The notes: generated by a model not told the origin, from the letters alone. A DNA stretch of 51,126 nt from Mesorhizobium sp. STM 4661 (GCF_000359125.1 NZ_CAAF010000058.1:1-51126), one strand, 5' to 3'; shown: positions 32,276-41,193, numbered from the stretch's first letter. Made by a program: numbers and translations.

Positions 32276-34450
32276 TTACGCCAGGTCATGGTTCTTCAGC
32301 GGCAACGTGCGGATGCGTTTTCCCGTGGCAGCGAAGATGGCGTTGAGGACGGCCGGGGCCGCTACCGCGATGGTCGGCTCGCCGACGCCGCCCCAAAAGC
32401 CGCCGGACGGCATGGTGATCGTCTCGACCGCCGGCATGTCGGCCATGCGCACGACCTCGTAGCTGTCGAAGTTCTCCTGCTCCATGCGGCCGCCATTGAC
32501 CGTGCATTCACCGTAGAGACAGGCGGATAGTCCGTAGACGAAGGAGCCCTCGACCTGCCGCTCCACCTGCGCGGGATTGACGACGTGTCCGGGGTCGGTC
32601 GCCGCGATGATGCGATGGATCTTGAGTTGCCCGTCGGTGACGGAAACTTCGGCCGCCGCCGCCACATAGCTGCCGAAACCCATGATCTGCGCAAGGCCGC
32701 GATGGATACCGGCCGCGGGCGGGGTGTCCCAGCCGATGCGCTCGGCCACCGCCTCCAGCACCGCCAGATGCTTCGGATTGTTCGCCATCAGCTTGCGACG
32801 GAAGGCGAGCGGGTCCACACCAGCCGCATGGGCGAGCTCGTCCATGAAGCATTCCATGTAGACGGCATTCTGGTTGAGGTTCACGCCACGCCAGAAGCCT
32901 GGCGGGATCGGCGGGTTGCGCATGGCATGGTCGACAAGCAGGTTGTCCACCGTATAGCCCAGCGTGCCTTCCGTGCCGGCGAGGACCAGCCCTTGGAAGA
33001 CGATGGGGTCCATGCCGCCCTGCATGCCTTCCGGCCGCACGGCCGCAAGGATCGATTGGCCGGATATGCGCATGTGCAGAGCGGTCAGGTTGCCGTCCGC
33101 GTCGAGCGCGCCCGTCAACCGGCATCGCGTGGTCGGGTGGTAGGCGCCGTGCAGCATGTCCTCTTCGCGCGACCAGATGAGCTTTACGGGCGCTCCCGGC
33201 ACCTGTTTGGCAATGCTGACCGCCTGACGCACATAGTCCTGAAAGTTGCCGCGCCGGCCGAAGCCGCCGCCAAGGTGGATCTTGTGCACCTCGCATTGCT
33301 GCACCGGCAGGCCGGCGGCCTCGGCCGCTGCGGCAAGGCTCGCCTCGCCATTCTGGGTCGGCACCCATACCTCGCAGCGCCCCGGCGTATAGAGCGCCGT
33401 CGCGTTCATCGGCTCCATGGTCGCGTGATTCTGATAGGGGAAGGCATAAGTCGCCGTGACCGGCCGGCCGGCGGCGGACACGGCAGCACCGGCGTCACCC
33501 TGCTCGGCGCCAATGAATGCGTCATTAGCGCCGAGGCCCTCTTCGAGCATCGCCGCGATCGAGGCGCTGCTGACCTGCCTGTTGGGACCTTCGTCCCAGA
33601 CGACCGGCAGGGCATCGAGAGCGGTCTTCGCCCGCCACCACGTGTCGGCGACAACCGCAACGGCGGTCTCGTCGACCTGAACGACGGTGCGCACGCCGGG
33701 CATTTCAGCCACCGCCGCCGCGTCGAAGCTCTCCACCTTGCCGCCGAAATACGGGCAGGCCCGGATTGCCGCGTTGAGCATGTTCGGCAGTTTGAGATCG
33801 ACGCCGTAGACCTGGCTGCCGTTGAGCTTGTCGGCCGTATCGAGCCGCGGCAGCGGCTTGCCGGCTATGGTCCAATCCTTCGGGTCCTTCAGCGTAACAT
33901 TGGCGGGCGGCGTCATCCGCGCGGCGGCGGCCGCCAACTGTCCATAAAAGGTGGCGCGATCTGATGCTGCATGCGTGACCATGCCCATCCTCGCGATGCA
34001 TTCGCTGGCCGGCACCCCCCATTCGGCGGCCGCGGCGGCGATCAGCATCTCGCGCGCGGTCGCACCGCCGAGACGCACATATTCGTGCGATTCGCGAATG
34101 CCGCGGCTGCCGCCAGTCGAGAAATTGCCCCAGACGCGGTCGCGCGCCAGATTCTCGGCCGGCGACGGATATTCGGTCGTGACCTTCGACCAGTCGCAGT
34201 TCAGTTCCTCGGCGACGAGTTGCGCCAGGCCGGTCAGCGTCCCCTGCCCCATCTCGGAGCGGGCGATGCGGATGACCACCGTGTCGTCGGGCCTGATCAC
34301 CACCCAGGCATTGATCTCCGGCGCCGAGACGGCGCCCTCGGCAAGCGCAGGTTCGATGAACGGCACGTTGAACCCGAGGGACAGGCCGCCGGCCGTGGAG
34401 GCCACGCCGATGATGAAGCTGCGGCGGGAGATGGAAATTATGGCGTTCAT
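32276..34450 (-). CDS. Tat-exported molybdenum hydroxylase large subunit, IorB type (724 aa)
   Basis: Large subunit of a xanthine-oxidase-family molybdoenzyme of the isoquinoline 1-oxidoreductase (IorB) branch, which hydroxylates aromatic heterocycles or oxidises aldehydes with water as oxygen source. A twin-arginine signal (SRRSFIIGVASTAGGLSLGF) shows periplasmic export. Molybdopterin-contact segments are RSEMGQGTLTGLAQLVAEEL, LGGGFGRRGNFQDY and the catalytic glutamate in GGVGEPTIAVAAPAVLNAIF. There is no FAD subunit gene, as expected for IorAB enzymes that donate to c-type cytochromes. The ATG at 34450 has GAGGAG upstream. It is the second gene of the Sox operon. The substrate is unknown, and linkage to Sox proteins is unusual. 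Confidence 0.93.
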   Translation of the reverse strand: MNAIISISRRSFIIGVASTAGGLSLGFNVPFIEPALAEGAVSAPEINAWVVIRPDDTVVIRIARSEMGQGTLTGLAQLVAEELNCDWSKVTTEYPSPAENLARDRVWGNFSTGGSRGIRESHEYVRLGGATAREMLIAAAAAEWGVPASECIARMGMVTHAASDRATFYGQLAAAAARMTPPANVTLKDPKDWTIAGKPLPRLDTADKLNGSQVYGVDLKLPNMLNAAIRACPYFGGKVESFDAAAVAEMPGVRTVVQVDETAVAVVADTWWRAKTALDALPVVWDEGPNRQVSSASIAAMLEEGLGANDAFIGAEQGDAGAAVSAAGRPVTATYAFPYQNHATMEPMNATALYTPGRCEVWVPTQNGEASLAAAAEAAGLPVQQCEVHKIHLGGGFGRRGNFQDYVRQAVSIAKQVPGAPVKLIWSREEDMLHGAYHPTTRCRLTGALDADGNLTALHMRISGQSILAAVRPEGMQGGMDPIVFQGLVLAGTEGTLGYTVDNLLVDHAMRNPPIPPGFWRGVNLNQNAVYMECFMDELAHAAGVDPLAFRRKLMANNPKHLAVLEAVAERIGWDTPPAAGIHRGLAQIMGFGSYVAAAAEVSVTDGQLKIHRIIAATDPGHVVNPAQVERQVEGSFVYGLSACLYGECTVNGGRMEQENFDSYEVVRMADMPAVETITMPSGGFWGGVGEPTIAVAAPAVLNAIFAATGKRIRTLPLKNHDLA

Positions 34451-34461
34451 GACTGTTCTCC

Positions 34462-34932
34462 TCAACCGCGTTGCGTGGCTTCGCCGCCATTGGCGGCCAG
34501 CTTGATCGCGGCGCGCACCCGGTTGTAGGTGCCGCAGCGGCAGATGTTGGTGATCTCGGCGTTGATGTCCTCGTCCGCAGGGTTCGGATTCTGCATGAGC
34601 AGGCTCGCCGCGGCCATGATCATACCGGCCTGGCAGTAGCCGCATTGCGGCACATCGAGCGCCAGCCATGCCTGCTGCACCGGATGCGAACTGTCCGGCG
34701 AAAGCCCCTCGATCGTGGTGATTTGCTGGTCCGGCTCGACCGCGCTCACCGGAAGCACGCAGGAGCGCGTAGCGACGCCGTCTATATGGACGGTGCAGGC
34801 GCCGCAGGCGGCAACCCCGCAGCCGTACTTCGTCCCGGTAAGCCCGATCTGCTCGCGGATCACCCACAGCAGCGGCGTGTCCGGATCGACCTCGACATCC
34901 CGTGAGGTTCCGTTGATGGTCAGTCTGGCCAT
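34462..34932 (-). CDS. [2Fe-2S]-containing small subunit of the molybdenum hydroxylase, IorA type (156 aa)
   Basis: Electron-transfer subunit with two 2Fe-2S clusters. The plant-ferredoxin-type cluster is held by C38, C43, C46 and C58 in YGCGVAACGACTVHIDG...SC. The second, helical cluster is held by C97, C100, C131 and C133 in QCGYCQAGM and ICRCGTY. It has no signal peptide, so it presumably leaves the cell folded together with the Tat-bearing large subunit. The ATG at 34932 has AAAGGAA upstream. It is the first gene of the operon, 11 bp before the large subunit gene, and is divergent from the response regulator across a 315-bp promoter region. Confidence 0.94.
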   Translation of the reverse strand: MARLTINGTSRDVEVDPDTPLLWVIREQIGLTGTKYGCGVAACGACTVHIDGVATRSCVLPVSAVEPDQQITTIEGLSPDSSHPVQQAWLALDVPQCGYCQAGMIMAAASLLMQNPNPADEDINAEITNICRCGTYNRVRAAIKLAANGGEATQRG

Positions 34933-35041
34933 TTGCGTTCCTTTCGGTCAAAGGCTGGCGGGGAGCCACGGTCCGGCTGCCGCAGGGACTGATCACGCAG
35001 CAGGACGCAGCTCGGCTAGCGACGGGGCGAAGCTAGGCGGG

Positions 35042-35095
35042 AGCTGTCGCAGAACCTTGCCCGATGACCGGAAGTTCATCGCAAGCTGTCGCAGG
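35042..35095. promoter_or_regulatory. Composite element B: two AGCTGTCGCAG repeats 42 bp apart
   Basis: AGCTGTCGCAG occurs at 35042-35052 and 35084-35094, in direct orientation and 42 bp apart. TTGCC-C-GAT lies at offset 11-19 from the first GTCGCAG. Spacing and internal block equal element A (28466-28520). It sits in the divergent promoter region between the hydroxylase/Sox operon and the two-component genes and is the best candidate binding site for the response regulator. Confidence 0.6.
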
Positions 35096-35247
35096 CAGAA
35101 GTGCCTGATACATTTGGTTACACTTCTCACGCTTTGTTGAAGTGCCGCGAGATTGCCGCTATGGTGCGGAAGGTGATCATCCGTGTAGACACAAACTAGA
35201 TATCGTCGATACTGGCCGGCTATTTAGCGACGGCTCTGGAGCATTGC

Positions 35248-35967
35248 ATGGAAGTGGCGCAGCACATCGCGGTCGTCGACGACCACAGGGACATCCGCGA
35301 TCTCGTGGGGAAATACCTCACCCAGCAGGGTTATCGCGTCAGTGTCGCCGACAGCACGGCCGCGCTCAAGCGGCTGCTCGACCGCAGCCTGCCCGATCTC
35401 ATCGTCCTCGACGTCATGATGCCTGGCGAGGACGGCATTGCCGCCTGCCGGCACGTGCGCGGGACGGTCGACGTTCCGATCATCTTCCTCACCGCAATGG
35501 CCGAGGAAGTCGACCGCATCGTCGGGCTGGAGATCGGCGCCGACGACTATCTGACCAAGCCGTTCAATCCGCGCGAACTGCTGGCGCGGATCAAGGCGGT
35601 GCTTAGGCGCGTCCACAGCCTGCCGCCACAGCGCGGCCGGCTGAAGTCGAGCGCGTTGCGCTTTGACGGCTGGACGCTGAATGTCGGCCGCCGCGAGCTG
35701 GTCGGCCAGGACGGCGTGGCGGTGGCGTTGAGCACGGCCGAGTTCCGCCTGCTGACCGCCTTCATCGAGCATGTCGGCATCGTGCTGAGCCGGGACCAGC
35801 TGCTCGACCTGACCGTCGGCCGCACCGCCGACGGCTTCGACCGCGCTATCGACAACCAGGTGAGCCGGCTGCGCAAGAAGATCGAGGCGGATCCCAGGAA
35901 CCCGATGCTGATCAAGACCCATTGGGGCGGCGGCTACTGCTTCACGGCCGAGGTGGCCCAGGCATGA
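35248..35967 (+). CDS. OmpR/PhoB-family response regulator (239 aa)
   Basis: Cytosolic transcription factor. The receiver domain (about residues 5-118) has acidic residues VVDDH at the phosphorylation pocket, the phospho-acceptor Asp55 in LIVLDVMMPGEDG, Thr82 and Lys104 in DDYLTKPF. The C-terminal winged helix (about 135-235) includes LSTAEFRLLTAFIEHVGIVLSRDQLLDLTVG and the DNA-contact wing THWGGGYCF. GGAG lies seven bases before the ATG. It overlaps the kinase gene as ATGA. It is transcribed divergently from the molybdenum-hydroxylase/Sox operon, whose promoter region carries paired direct repeats, so that operon is its likely target. Confidence 0.94.
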   Translation: MEVAQHIAVVDDHRDIRDLVGKYLTQQGYRVSVADSTAALKRLLDRSLPDLIVLDVMMPGEDGIAACRHVRGTVDVPIIFLTAMAEEVDRIVGLEIGADDYLTKPFNPRELLARIKAVLRRVHSLPPQRGRLKSSALRFDGWTLNVGRRELVGQDGVAVALSTAEFRLLTAFIEHVGIVLSRDQLLDLTVGRTADGFDRAIDNQVSRLRKKIEADPRNPMLIKTHWGGGYCFTAEVAQA

Positions 35968-37445
35968 TGCTGCTCTGGAGACGCAGCCTGGCGGCCCGCT
36001 TCCTCCTGCTGGTGCTGTTCGCGCTTGCTCTGTCGCAGGCGATTACCTTCCTCGTCTCGTGGGACGAGCGCGGACAGGCCCTGCACGCGGCGGCCAAGGG
36101 CGAGTTCGTCAGCCGCACGTCCTCCCTTGCCCTTCTGCTGGACACGACGCCGCCCTCGCTTCGGCCCGACATCCTCAACGTCAGCGGCACGGCCTATACG
36201 CGCTTCTGGACCTCCGACGACGGACCGAGCAATCCCCTCGCCTGGCAACGGGAAGCCTTGACCCAGCTCGCCAAGCCGCTGCCCGGGATTGCAGGCAAGT
36301 ATGCCGCCTACATGAACGGACAGGCCTCGACCGCAGTCGATGCCGCCAATCCTTCCGTGCCGCCTCGCATGCTGGATTTGTCCGGCAATGGCATGCCCTT
36401 CTCGCGGCCGGCCAAGTTTCTTTATATGGACGGCGCCCCAAACGGCATGGGCCTTTCCGTCCGCCTCGACGACAGCACCTGGCTGAATGCCGCCTACGCC
36501 AAGGCAATGCCGAACGCCTTCTGGACGACGCAATCGGCGATATCGCTGGCGCTCACCGCACTCATCCTGTCCGCCATAGCGATTTTCGGGGCGCAGGCAA
36601 TCGCGCGTCCGCTGCGACGCCTCGCCAATGCCGCTGAACTGTTCGGCCGCGGCGAGGCCGTGCCGCGGCTGCCGGAATCAGGGCCGGACGACATCCGCCA
36701 GACCGCCGAGGCGTTCAACCGCATGCAGGAGCGCCTGCAGCGCTTCGTCGAGGACCGCACGCGCATGCTGGCGGCGATCAGCCACGACCTGCGCACGCCG
36801 CTGACCTCGCTCCGGCTGCGCGCGGAATTCGTGCAGGATCACGATCTCCAGGAAAAGATGTTGAAGACCATCGAGGAAATCCAGACGATGACGGAAGCGG
36901 CGCTCGCCTTCGCGCGCGAGGACGCCGCGGTCGAGGCGACGCGGACCGTCGATCTTTCGGCGCTGGTCGGCAGCCTCTGCGACGATCTCGCGGAGCTGGG
37001 CCAAAACGTCACCGTCAGCGACGGGCCCAAGGTGCTGTATCGCTGCCGGCCGGACTCCCTGCGCCGGGCGATCCGCAACCTCGTCGAAAATGCCGTCCGT
37101 TACGGCGAGCAGGCCAAGGTGAGCCTGATCAGGAGTGCCGACAGCCTGGACATCGTAGTCGAGGACGCCGGACCCGGCATTCCGCAAGGCGATATGGAAC
37201 AGGTGTTCGCCCCCTTCTTCCGCCTGGAGCAGTCACGCAACCGGGAAACCGGCGGCGTTGGGCTCGGCCTGTCAATTGCCCGCGCCATCGCGCGTCACCA
37301 CGGCGGCGACATCGCGCTGGAAAACCGGAGCCGGGGCCTTCGCGCGGTGATCAGGCTGCCGTTGATCGACATGGCCAAGCAGCTTGCCCCGGCGCCTGTG
37401 CCTGAAACGAGCCCTCCGAACGGACTGCGATCCTTGCCGGTTTGA
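35964..37445 (+). CDS. Membrane-bound sensor histidine kinase (493 aa)
   Basis: Partner of the response regulator. The first membrane helix (about residues 11-31) and second (about 191-210) enclose a 155-residue periplasmic sensor domain of no recognised family. A HAMP linker (about 211-262) leads to the HisKA dimer domain with His274 in AAISHDLRTPLTSLRL. The ATPase domain shows the N box RAIRNLVENAVRYG, the G1 box DAGPGIP, the F region FAPFFRLEQSRN and the G2 box GGVGLGLSIARAIARHH. The ATG at 35964 overlaps the regulator stop. The periplasmic position of the sensor fits a substrate met by the periplasmic hydroxylase and Sox proteins. Confidence 0.94.
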   Translation: MMLLWRRSLAARFLLLVLFALALSQAITFLVSWDERGQALHAAAKGEFVSRTSSLALLLDTTPPSLRPDILNVSGTAYTRFWTSDDGPSNPLAWQREALTQLAKPLPGIAGKYAAYMNGQASTAVDAANPSVPPRMLDLSGNGMPFSRPAKFLYMDGAPNGMGLSVRLDDSTWLNAAYAKAMPNAFWTTQSAISLALTALILSAIAIFGAQAIARPLRRLANAAELFGRGEAVPRLPESGPDDIRQTAEAFNRMQERLQRFVEDRTRMLAAISHDLRTPLTSLRLRAEFVQDHDLQEKMLKTIEEIQTMTEAALAFAREDAAVEATRTVDLSALVGSLCDDLAELGQNVTVSDGPKVLYRCRPDSLRRAIRNLVENAVRYGEQAKVSLIRSADSLDIVVEDAGPGIPQGDMEQVFAPFFRLEQSRNRETGGVGLGLSIARAIARHHGGDIALENRSRGLRAVIRLPLIDMAKQLAPAPVPETSPPNGLRSLPV

Positions 37446-37650
37446 CCGAAACCCGTCCCGCGATCCGAACTCACGCGCTGCCACGCCAGGATCAAATCAT
37501 CGCCGTCGCAACGAAGGACAAGTCACCACCCGCATCCTCCCCAGCACCTTCCTTAGCCTGGCCGCCGCTCTCGCTGTGAGCGGCTGGTCCTGCCGGAAGC
37601 TTCGGGCCACCAGCAAAGCCCTCCCCTCAACGTTCCGCAGAGGTCATCCG

Positions 37651-38106
37651 ATGAACCGTTCACACGCCACGACACGCGACCACGTTGTTTCCGCCGGAGT
37701 TGCGACCGCATCCCCGGCGACGTCTATCACGCGAGCGCGTGCGTTCCTGGCTGGGCTTTTGGCCGCCGCCGGCCTGCTATTGCCGGCCGCCGCTTCCGCC
37801 CAGCAGGCCGACGGCGAGCGGCTGTTTCGCCAGCGCTGCGGCACCTGCCACAGCCTGGAGCCCGGCCAGAACAGGGTCGGCCCGCATCTGTCGGGCGTCG
37901 TCGGCCGCACCGCCGGCAGCGTCGAGGGCGCCCGCTATTCTGCCGCGATGCGGGAGTCCGGTATCGTCTGGGATGCCCAGTCGCTCGACACCTTCCTTGC
38001 CGCCCCCCGCCAGATGGTTCAAGGGACGACGATGACGGTGGGCCTCCCCAATGCTGAGCAGCGTGCGGCGATCATCGCCTTTTTGGAAGGCGCCGGCGCT
38101 CCATAG
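37651..38106 (+). CDS. Exported class I cytochrome c (151 aa)
   Basis: Soluble periplasmic cytochrome c. A long N-terminal region ends in a signal helix (RAFLAGLLAAAGLLLPAAAS, cleavage near ASAQQ), followed by RLFRQRCGTCHSLEP with the haem site CGTCH, then GPHLSGVVGRTAGS and the distal-methionine region MVQGTTMTVGLP. The pattern is that of cytochrome c2/c-550-type proteins. The ATG at 37651 is chosen because AGAGG lies about nine bases upstream. It follows the kinase gene by 205 bp on the same strand. A role as electron acceptor for the hydroxylase or Sox proteins is likely from context only. Confidence 0.9.
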   Translation: MNRSHATTRDHVVSAGVATASPATSITRARAFLAGLLAAAGLLLPAAASAQQADGERLFRQRCGTCHSLEPGQNRVGPHLSGVVGRTAGSVEGARYSAAMRESGIVWDAQSLDTFLAAPRQMVQGTTMTVGLPNAEQRAAIIAFLEGAGAP

Positions 38107-38426
38107 CTGACGCGCCATACAGCGCCATAAGCAGACCTTTGCGAATGCGTGTACGTAACGACCGGATCGAGCGAGTTTGCTGGTGTCACCCAGGGATCTC
38201 GCATGAGGTACCTGGCCTGGAGTGTGAGCGTCCTAAGCTGCCACCGCCTTGTTCTCTTCGAACACCAAATAACGGCGACACGCCGTTCGGCTAAGCGGAC
38301 CTAGGCGCGCCCGAACTGAGTTCCTTCAGCCTCGCCCGAGTTCACCGCAGTGCGCCTTCCGCTCGGTCTCGGCCTCCAGCGCGACACCCTACCGCCGCGG
38401 TTTATTCGAACCGCGGACCGTCGGCG
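38107..38426. other. Convergent intergenic region
   Basis: This 320-bp stretch between cytochrome c and the convergent LysR gene has no recognisable gene. It contains one good hairpin (38271-38287). Confidence 0.4.
38271..38287 (-). terminator. Hairpin AACGGCG-ACA-CGCCGTT
   Basis: A perfect seven-bp stem with a three-base loop. On the minus strand it is followed by ATTTGG, a weak T-rich tail. It could end LysR transcription, although it is 140 bp past that stop codon. Confidence 0.35.
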
Positions 38427-39317
38427 CTATCGCCACCGTCGCACATGTTCGACCAGGGCGCGCAGCTTCGGGGCGAGATTCCGACGGTTGGGAAAATAGA
38501 GGAAAAAGCCCGCGAACGGCGGGCAATACTCTTGAAGGAGCGGGACCAGTTGGCCGGACGAGACATAGGGTCTGAAGGTCTCCTCCATGCCAAACGTAAT
38601 GCCTCCCCCCGCACAAGCCGTGCGGATCATCAGCCACATATCATTGGTGGTGATCTGAGGATTGACCGCCACGTCGAACTCTCGTCCATCCTCACCAAAC
38701 TCCCAGCGGTAAGGCGCGGTGTGGGGTGCGGGACGCCAGCCGATACAGCGATGCTCGGCTAGTTCCGAAGGATGCAAGGGCTTCCCAAAGCGCTCGATAT
38801 AGGAAAGCGCGGCAAACGCGCCCTGACGCTGCTCGCCAGACACCGGGATGGCGATCATATCTTGATCGATCACTTCGCCCAGGCGCACCCCCGCGCCATA
38901 TCCCTCCGCCACAATGTCGAATTCCTCGTCCGTGACGGTCACATCGATCTGAACGGCGGGATAGGTGTCCGCAAAACCCGACAGCAGCGGCCCCGAGATG
39001 AATCGCTCCGCGATCGAGGACACTGCCAGCCGTAACAGGCCGCTCGGCGCGCTGTCCCGATCAGCGGTGGCGTCCAGGGCCAGACCGACCTCGGAAATCG
39101 CTGGCGCCACGCGTTGATAAAGCTGCTCGCCTGCCTCTGTCAGGCTGACGCTCCGTGTCGTTCGCTGAACGAGCGCGACGCCTAGCCGATCTTCGAGGCG
39201 CCGGATCGTCTGGCTGACCGCTGACCGCGTGACGCCCAAATGCTCCGCTGCCGCGCGGAAGCTTCGTGCTTCCGCCACGGCCAGGAAAACAGCGATGCCA
39301 TTCAGATCTACAGCCAT
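38427..39317 (-). CDS. LysR-family transcriptional regulator (296 aa)
   Basis: DNA-binding regulator with an N-terminal helix-turn-helix (LNGIAVFLAVAEARSFRAAA, then HLGVTRSAVSQTIRRLEDRL, about residues 5-55) and a C-terminal substrate-binding domain (about 90-296) in which PLLSGFADTYPAVQIDVTVT is typical. Length is standard. It is divergent from the aldo/keto reductase gene with a 99-bp gap, the usual arrangement in which a LysR protein activates the adjacent operon in response to a small molecule. Relatives in this context commonly regulate aldo/keto reductase and oxidative-stress genes. The inducer is unknown. Confidence 0.93.
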   Translation of the reverse strand: MAVDLNGIAVFLAVAEARSFRAAAEHLGVTRSAVSQTIRRLEDRLGVALVQRTTRSVSLTEAGEQLYQRVAPAISEVGLALDATADRDSAPSGLLRLAVSSIAERFISGPLLSGFADTYPAVQIDVTVTDEEFDIVAEGYGAGVRLGEVIDQDMIAIPVSGEQRQGAFAALSYIERFGKPLHPSELAEHRCIGWRPAPHTAPYRWEFGEDGREFDVAVNPQITTNDMWLMIRTACAGGGITFGMEETFRPYVSSGQLVPLLQEYCPPFAGFFLYFPNRRNLAPKLRALVEHVRRWR

Positions 39318-39416
39318 TGGTTAGATCAGATTACCAGCGTAGTTATGATTGGGCAAGTTGTCCGCACCTCTAGGAGGTTCTACTTTTGGCTCGACGAATT
39401 GGAGAGAGCCAACAAG

Positions 39417-40475
39417 ATGTCACTCGAGAACTACAAGCTACTAGGACGCTCAGGACTGCGTGTTTCGCCCCTAAGCCTTGGCACCATGACCTTTGGGTCG
39501 GATTGGGGATGGGGTGCCGACGGCAGCGAAGCCCGTCGCATCTTCGATCTCTATGTCGATCGGGGTGGCAATTTCATCGATACTTCGGTGAACTACACCA
39601 ACGGCGCCGCCGAGCGCCTGCTTGGAGAATTCGTCGGCGACAAGCGTGAGCGGCTCGTCCTCGCGACGAAGTTCACGATGTCCCGCGAGCCCGGCAATCC
39701 CAATGCGGGCGGCAACCATCGCCTCAACATTATGCGGTCTGTCGAGCAGAGCCTCCGCCAGCTCGGCACCGATCGCATCGATCTCTTCTATCTGCATGCA
39801 TGGGACATGACGACCCGACCGGACGAGGTGATGCGGGCCCTCGACGATCTCGTGCGGTCCGGGAAGATCCTCTATCTCGGCATCTGCAATACGCCCGCAT
39901 GGCGGGTCGCGGAGATGCAGACGCTCGCTGACATGCGCGGATGGTCGCCCTTCGTCGCACTCCAGATCGAGTACAGTCTCGTGGAGCGCACCGTCGAGCA
40001 TGAGCTCATGCCGATGGCTGCGGCCCTGGGGCTCGGCGTGCTTGCGTGGTCGCCGCTCGGCGGCGGCGTGCTGACCGGCAAATACTCCCGAGCCGACGTT
40101 CAGGATTCACGGGAGGCAGCCGTCTCTCCCAGTCGCAAGGGCGTCGTCGCTTCGTCCGGGCATCTCAACGAACGCTCGATCGAGATCGCGCACGAGGTTC
40201 GCGCCGTTGCCGAGGAACTGGGCTCTACACCGTCCCGGGTAGCGCTCGCGTGGACGCTGACGAACCCGACTGTCGTGTCGCCCATCATTGGCGCCCGCGC
40301 CCTCGCCCAAGCCGAGGACAATCTCGGCGCTCCGGATGTGGTGCTGTCGCCAGACCAGCTCGATCGCCTGAACCGGGCAAGCGACCCGGATGCGATATTC
40401 CCGAGCCGCTTCATCGAACGCCCATTGGTGCAGCAACTCATCTTTGGCGGAGCGACCGTGGCTCGCCGCATCTGA
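39417..40475 (+). CDS. Aldo/keto reductase (352 aa)
   Basis: Cytosolic NADPH-dependent oxidoreductase with a TIM-barrel fold that reduces aldehydes or ketones. It begins YKLLGRSGLRVSPLSLGTMT, the standard opening. The catalytic aspartate lies in NFIDTSVNYTNG, the lysine in LVLATKF and the histidine in DLFYLHAWD. The cofactor segment GSTPSRVALAW and SPIIGARALAQAEDNLGA follow. The catalytic tyrosine position reads NYTNG. The ATG at 39417 has GGAGAGA about ten bases upstream. It is the first gene of a probable operon with two NTF2-like proteins and an Atu4866 protein, and is divergent from LysR. Confidence 0.92.
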   Translation: MSLENYKLLGRSGLRVSPLSLGTMTFGSDWGWGADGSEARRIFDLYVDRGGNFIDTSVNYTNGAAERLLGEFVGDKRERLVLATKFTMSREPGNPNAGGNHRLNIMRSVEQSLRQLGTDRIDLFYLHAWDMTTRPDEVMRALDDLVRSGKILYLGICNTPAWRVAEMQTLADMRGWSPFVALQIEYSLVERTVEHELMPMAAALGLGVLAWSPLGGGVLTGKYSRADVQDSREAAVSPSRKGVVASSGHLNERSIEIAHEVRAVAEELGSTPSRVALAWTLTNPTVVSPIIGARALAQAEDNLGAPDVVLSPDQLDRLNRASDPDAIFPSRFIERPLVQQLIFGGATVARRI

Positions 40476-40492
40476 CCTTCAAGGAGACCGAC

Positions 40493-41056
40493 ATGCGTAT
40501 CCGTCTATTCTCGATCATCGCGGCAGCAAGTATAACGCTCGCATCGCCAACAGTTGGACAGGCGCAATCGGAAGCCTCCGCCCAGTGCGCCACTTCGGGC
40601 ACAAATTCGGTCCCCGAGCTCCACAGGGTATGGATCCTTGTCGGATGGGACAAGCCTGTCGTCGGTCAATCCTGGGATTTCCTGGAGAAGCTCGGCAAAT
40701 ACTACGACTGGGAGGCCAATGACGTCGTGCTCTATGACGACATGGCACCTGATTTTCGTATCGCTCGCTCGCCGGAGGAATATCGTGCGCTCTGGGAGCC
40801 GTCGTTCCAGGCGCTGCGCCGTGCCGACCACCTGGTCCTGAACGGCCCCGAGACGGTGGTCGGCGATGAGCTGGCGACCTCAACGCTAGAATTCGCCGGG
40901 CGACTTGAGCCAGCCGAGGGCCAGCCGATCGTCTCAATTCGGACGCGCTCAACGCTGGTGTGGCGGTGCACGAATGGCGGTTGGAAGATCCTGCGCGAGC
41001 ACAACAGCTCACGCCCCATCACGCCCGCGGAATCCCGTCAAATCTTCGGCTTCTGA
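40493..41056 (+). CDS. Exported NTF2/SnoaL-like protein (187 aa)
   Basis: Predicted periplasmic protein. A signal peptide (LFSIIAAASITLASPTVGQAQ, residues about 5-25) precedes a cone-shaped NTF2-like domain with YYDWEANDVVLYDDMAPDFR, a family-style DEL...F and final TLVWRCTNGGWKILREHNSS. Proteins of this fold bind small hydrophobic ligands or act as simple hydrolases/isomerases. No catalytic residues are obvious. The ATG at 40493 has AAGGAG upstream and lies 17 bp after the aldo/keto reductase stop, so it is co-transcribed with it. Function unknown. Confidence 0.85.
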   Translation: MRIRLFSIIAAASITLASPTVGQAQSEASAQCATSGTNSVPELHRVWILVGWDKPVVGQSWDFLEKLGKYYDWEANDVVLYDDMAPDFRIARSPEEYRALWEPSFQALRRADHLVLNGPETVVGDELATSTLEFAGRLEPAEGQPIVSIRTRSTLVWRCTNGGWKILREHNSSRPITPAESRQIFGF

Positions 41057-41193
41057 TCAACCTGAAACAGCTCCGGCCCAAGCGTCCAGGCGTGGCGTGG
41101 ACAGACCAAAGCACCACCGCGCCTCGATCGAAGGAAGTTCCGCAAGCAGCGCCCCTTCCTTGCCTTCAGCAACCCAACGAAAGGAATGATCCC

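Noticed and set aside
31032..34528. Plus-strand frames of 300-460 codons across the Sox flavoprotein and molybdenum hydroxylase genes
   Set aside because: Antisense shadows of overlapping, motif-complete genes on the minus strand.
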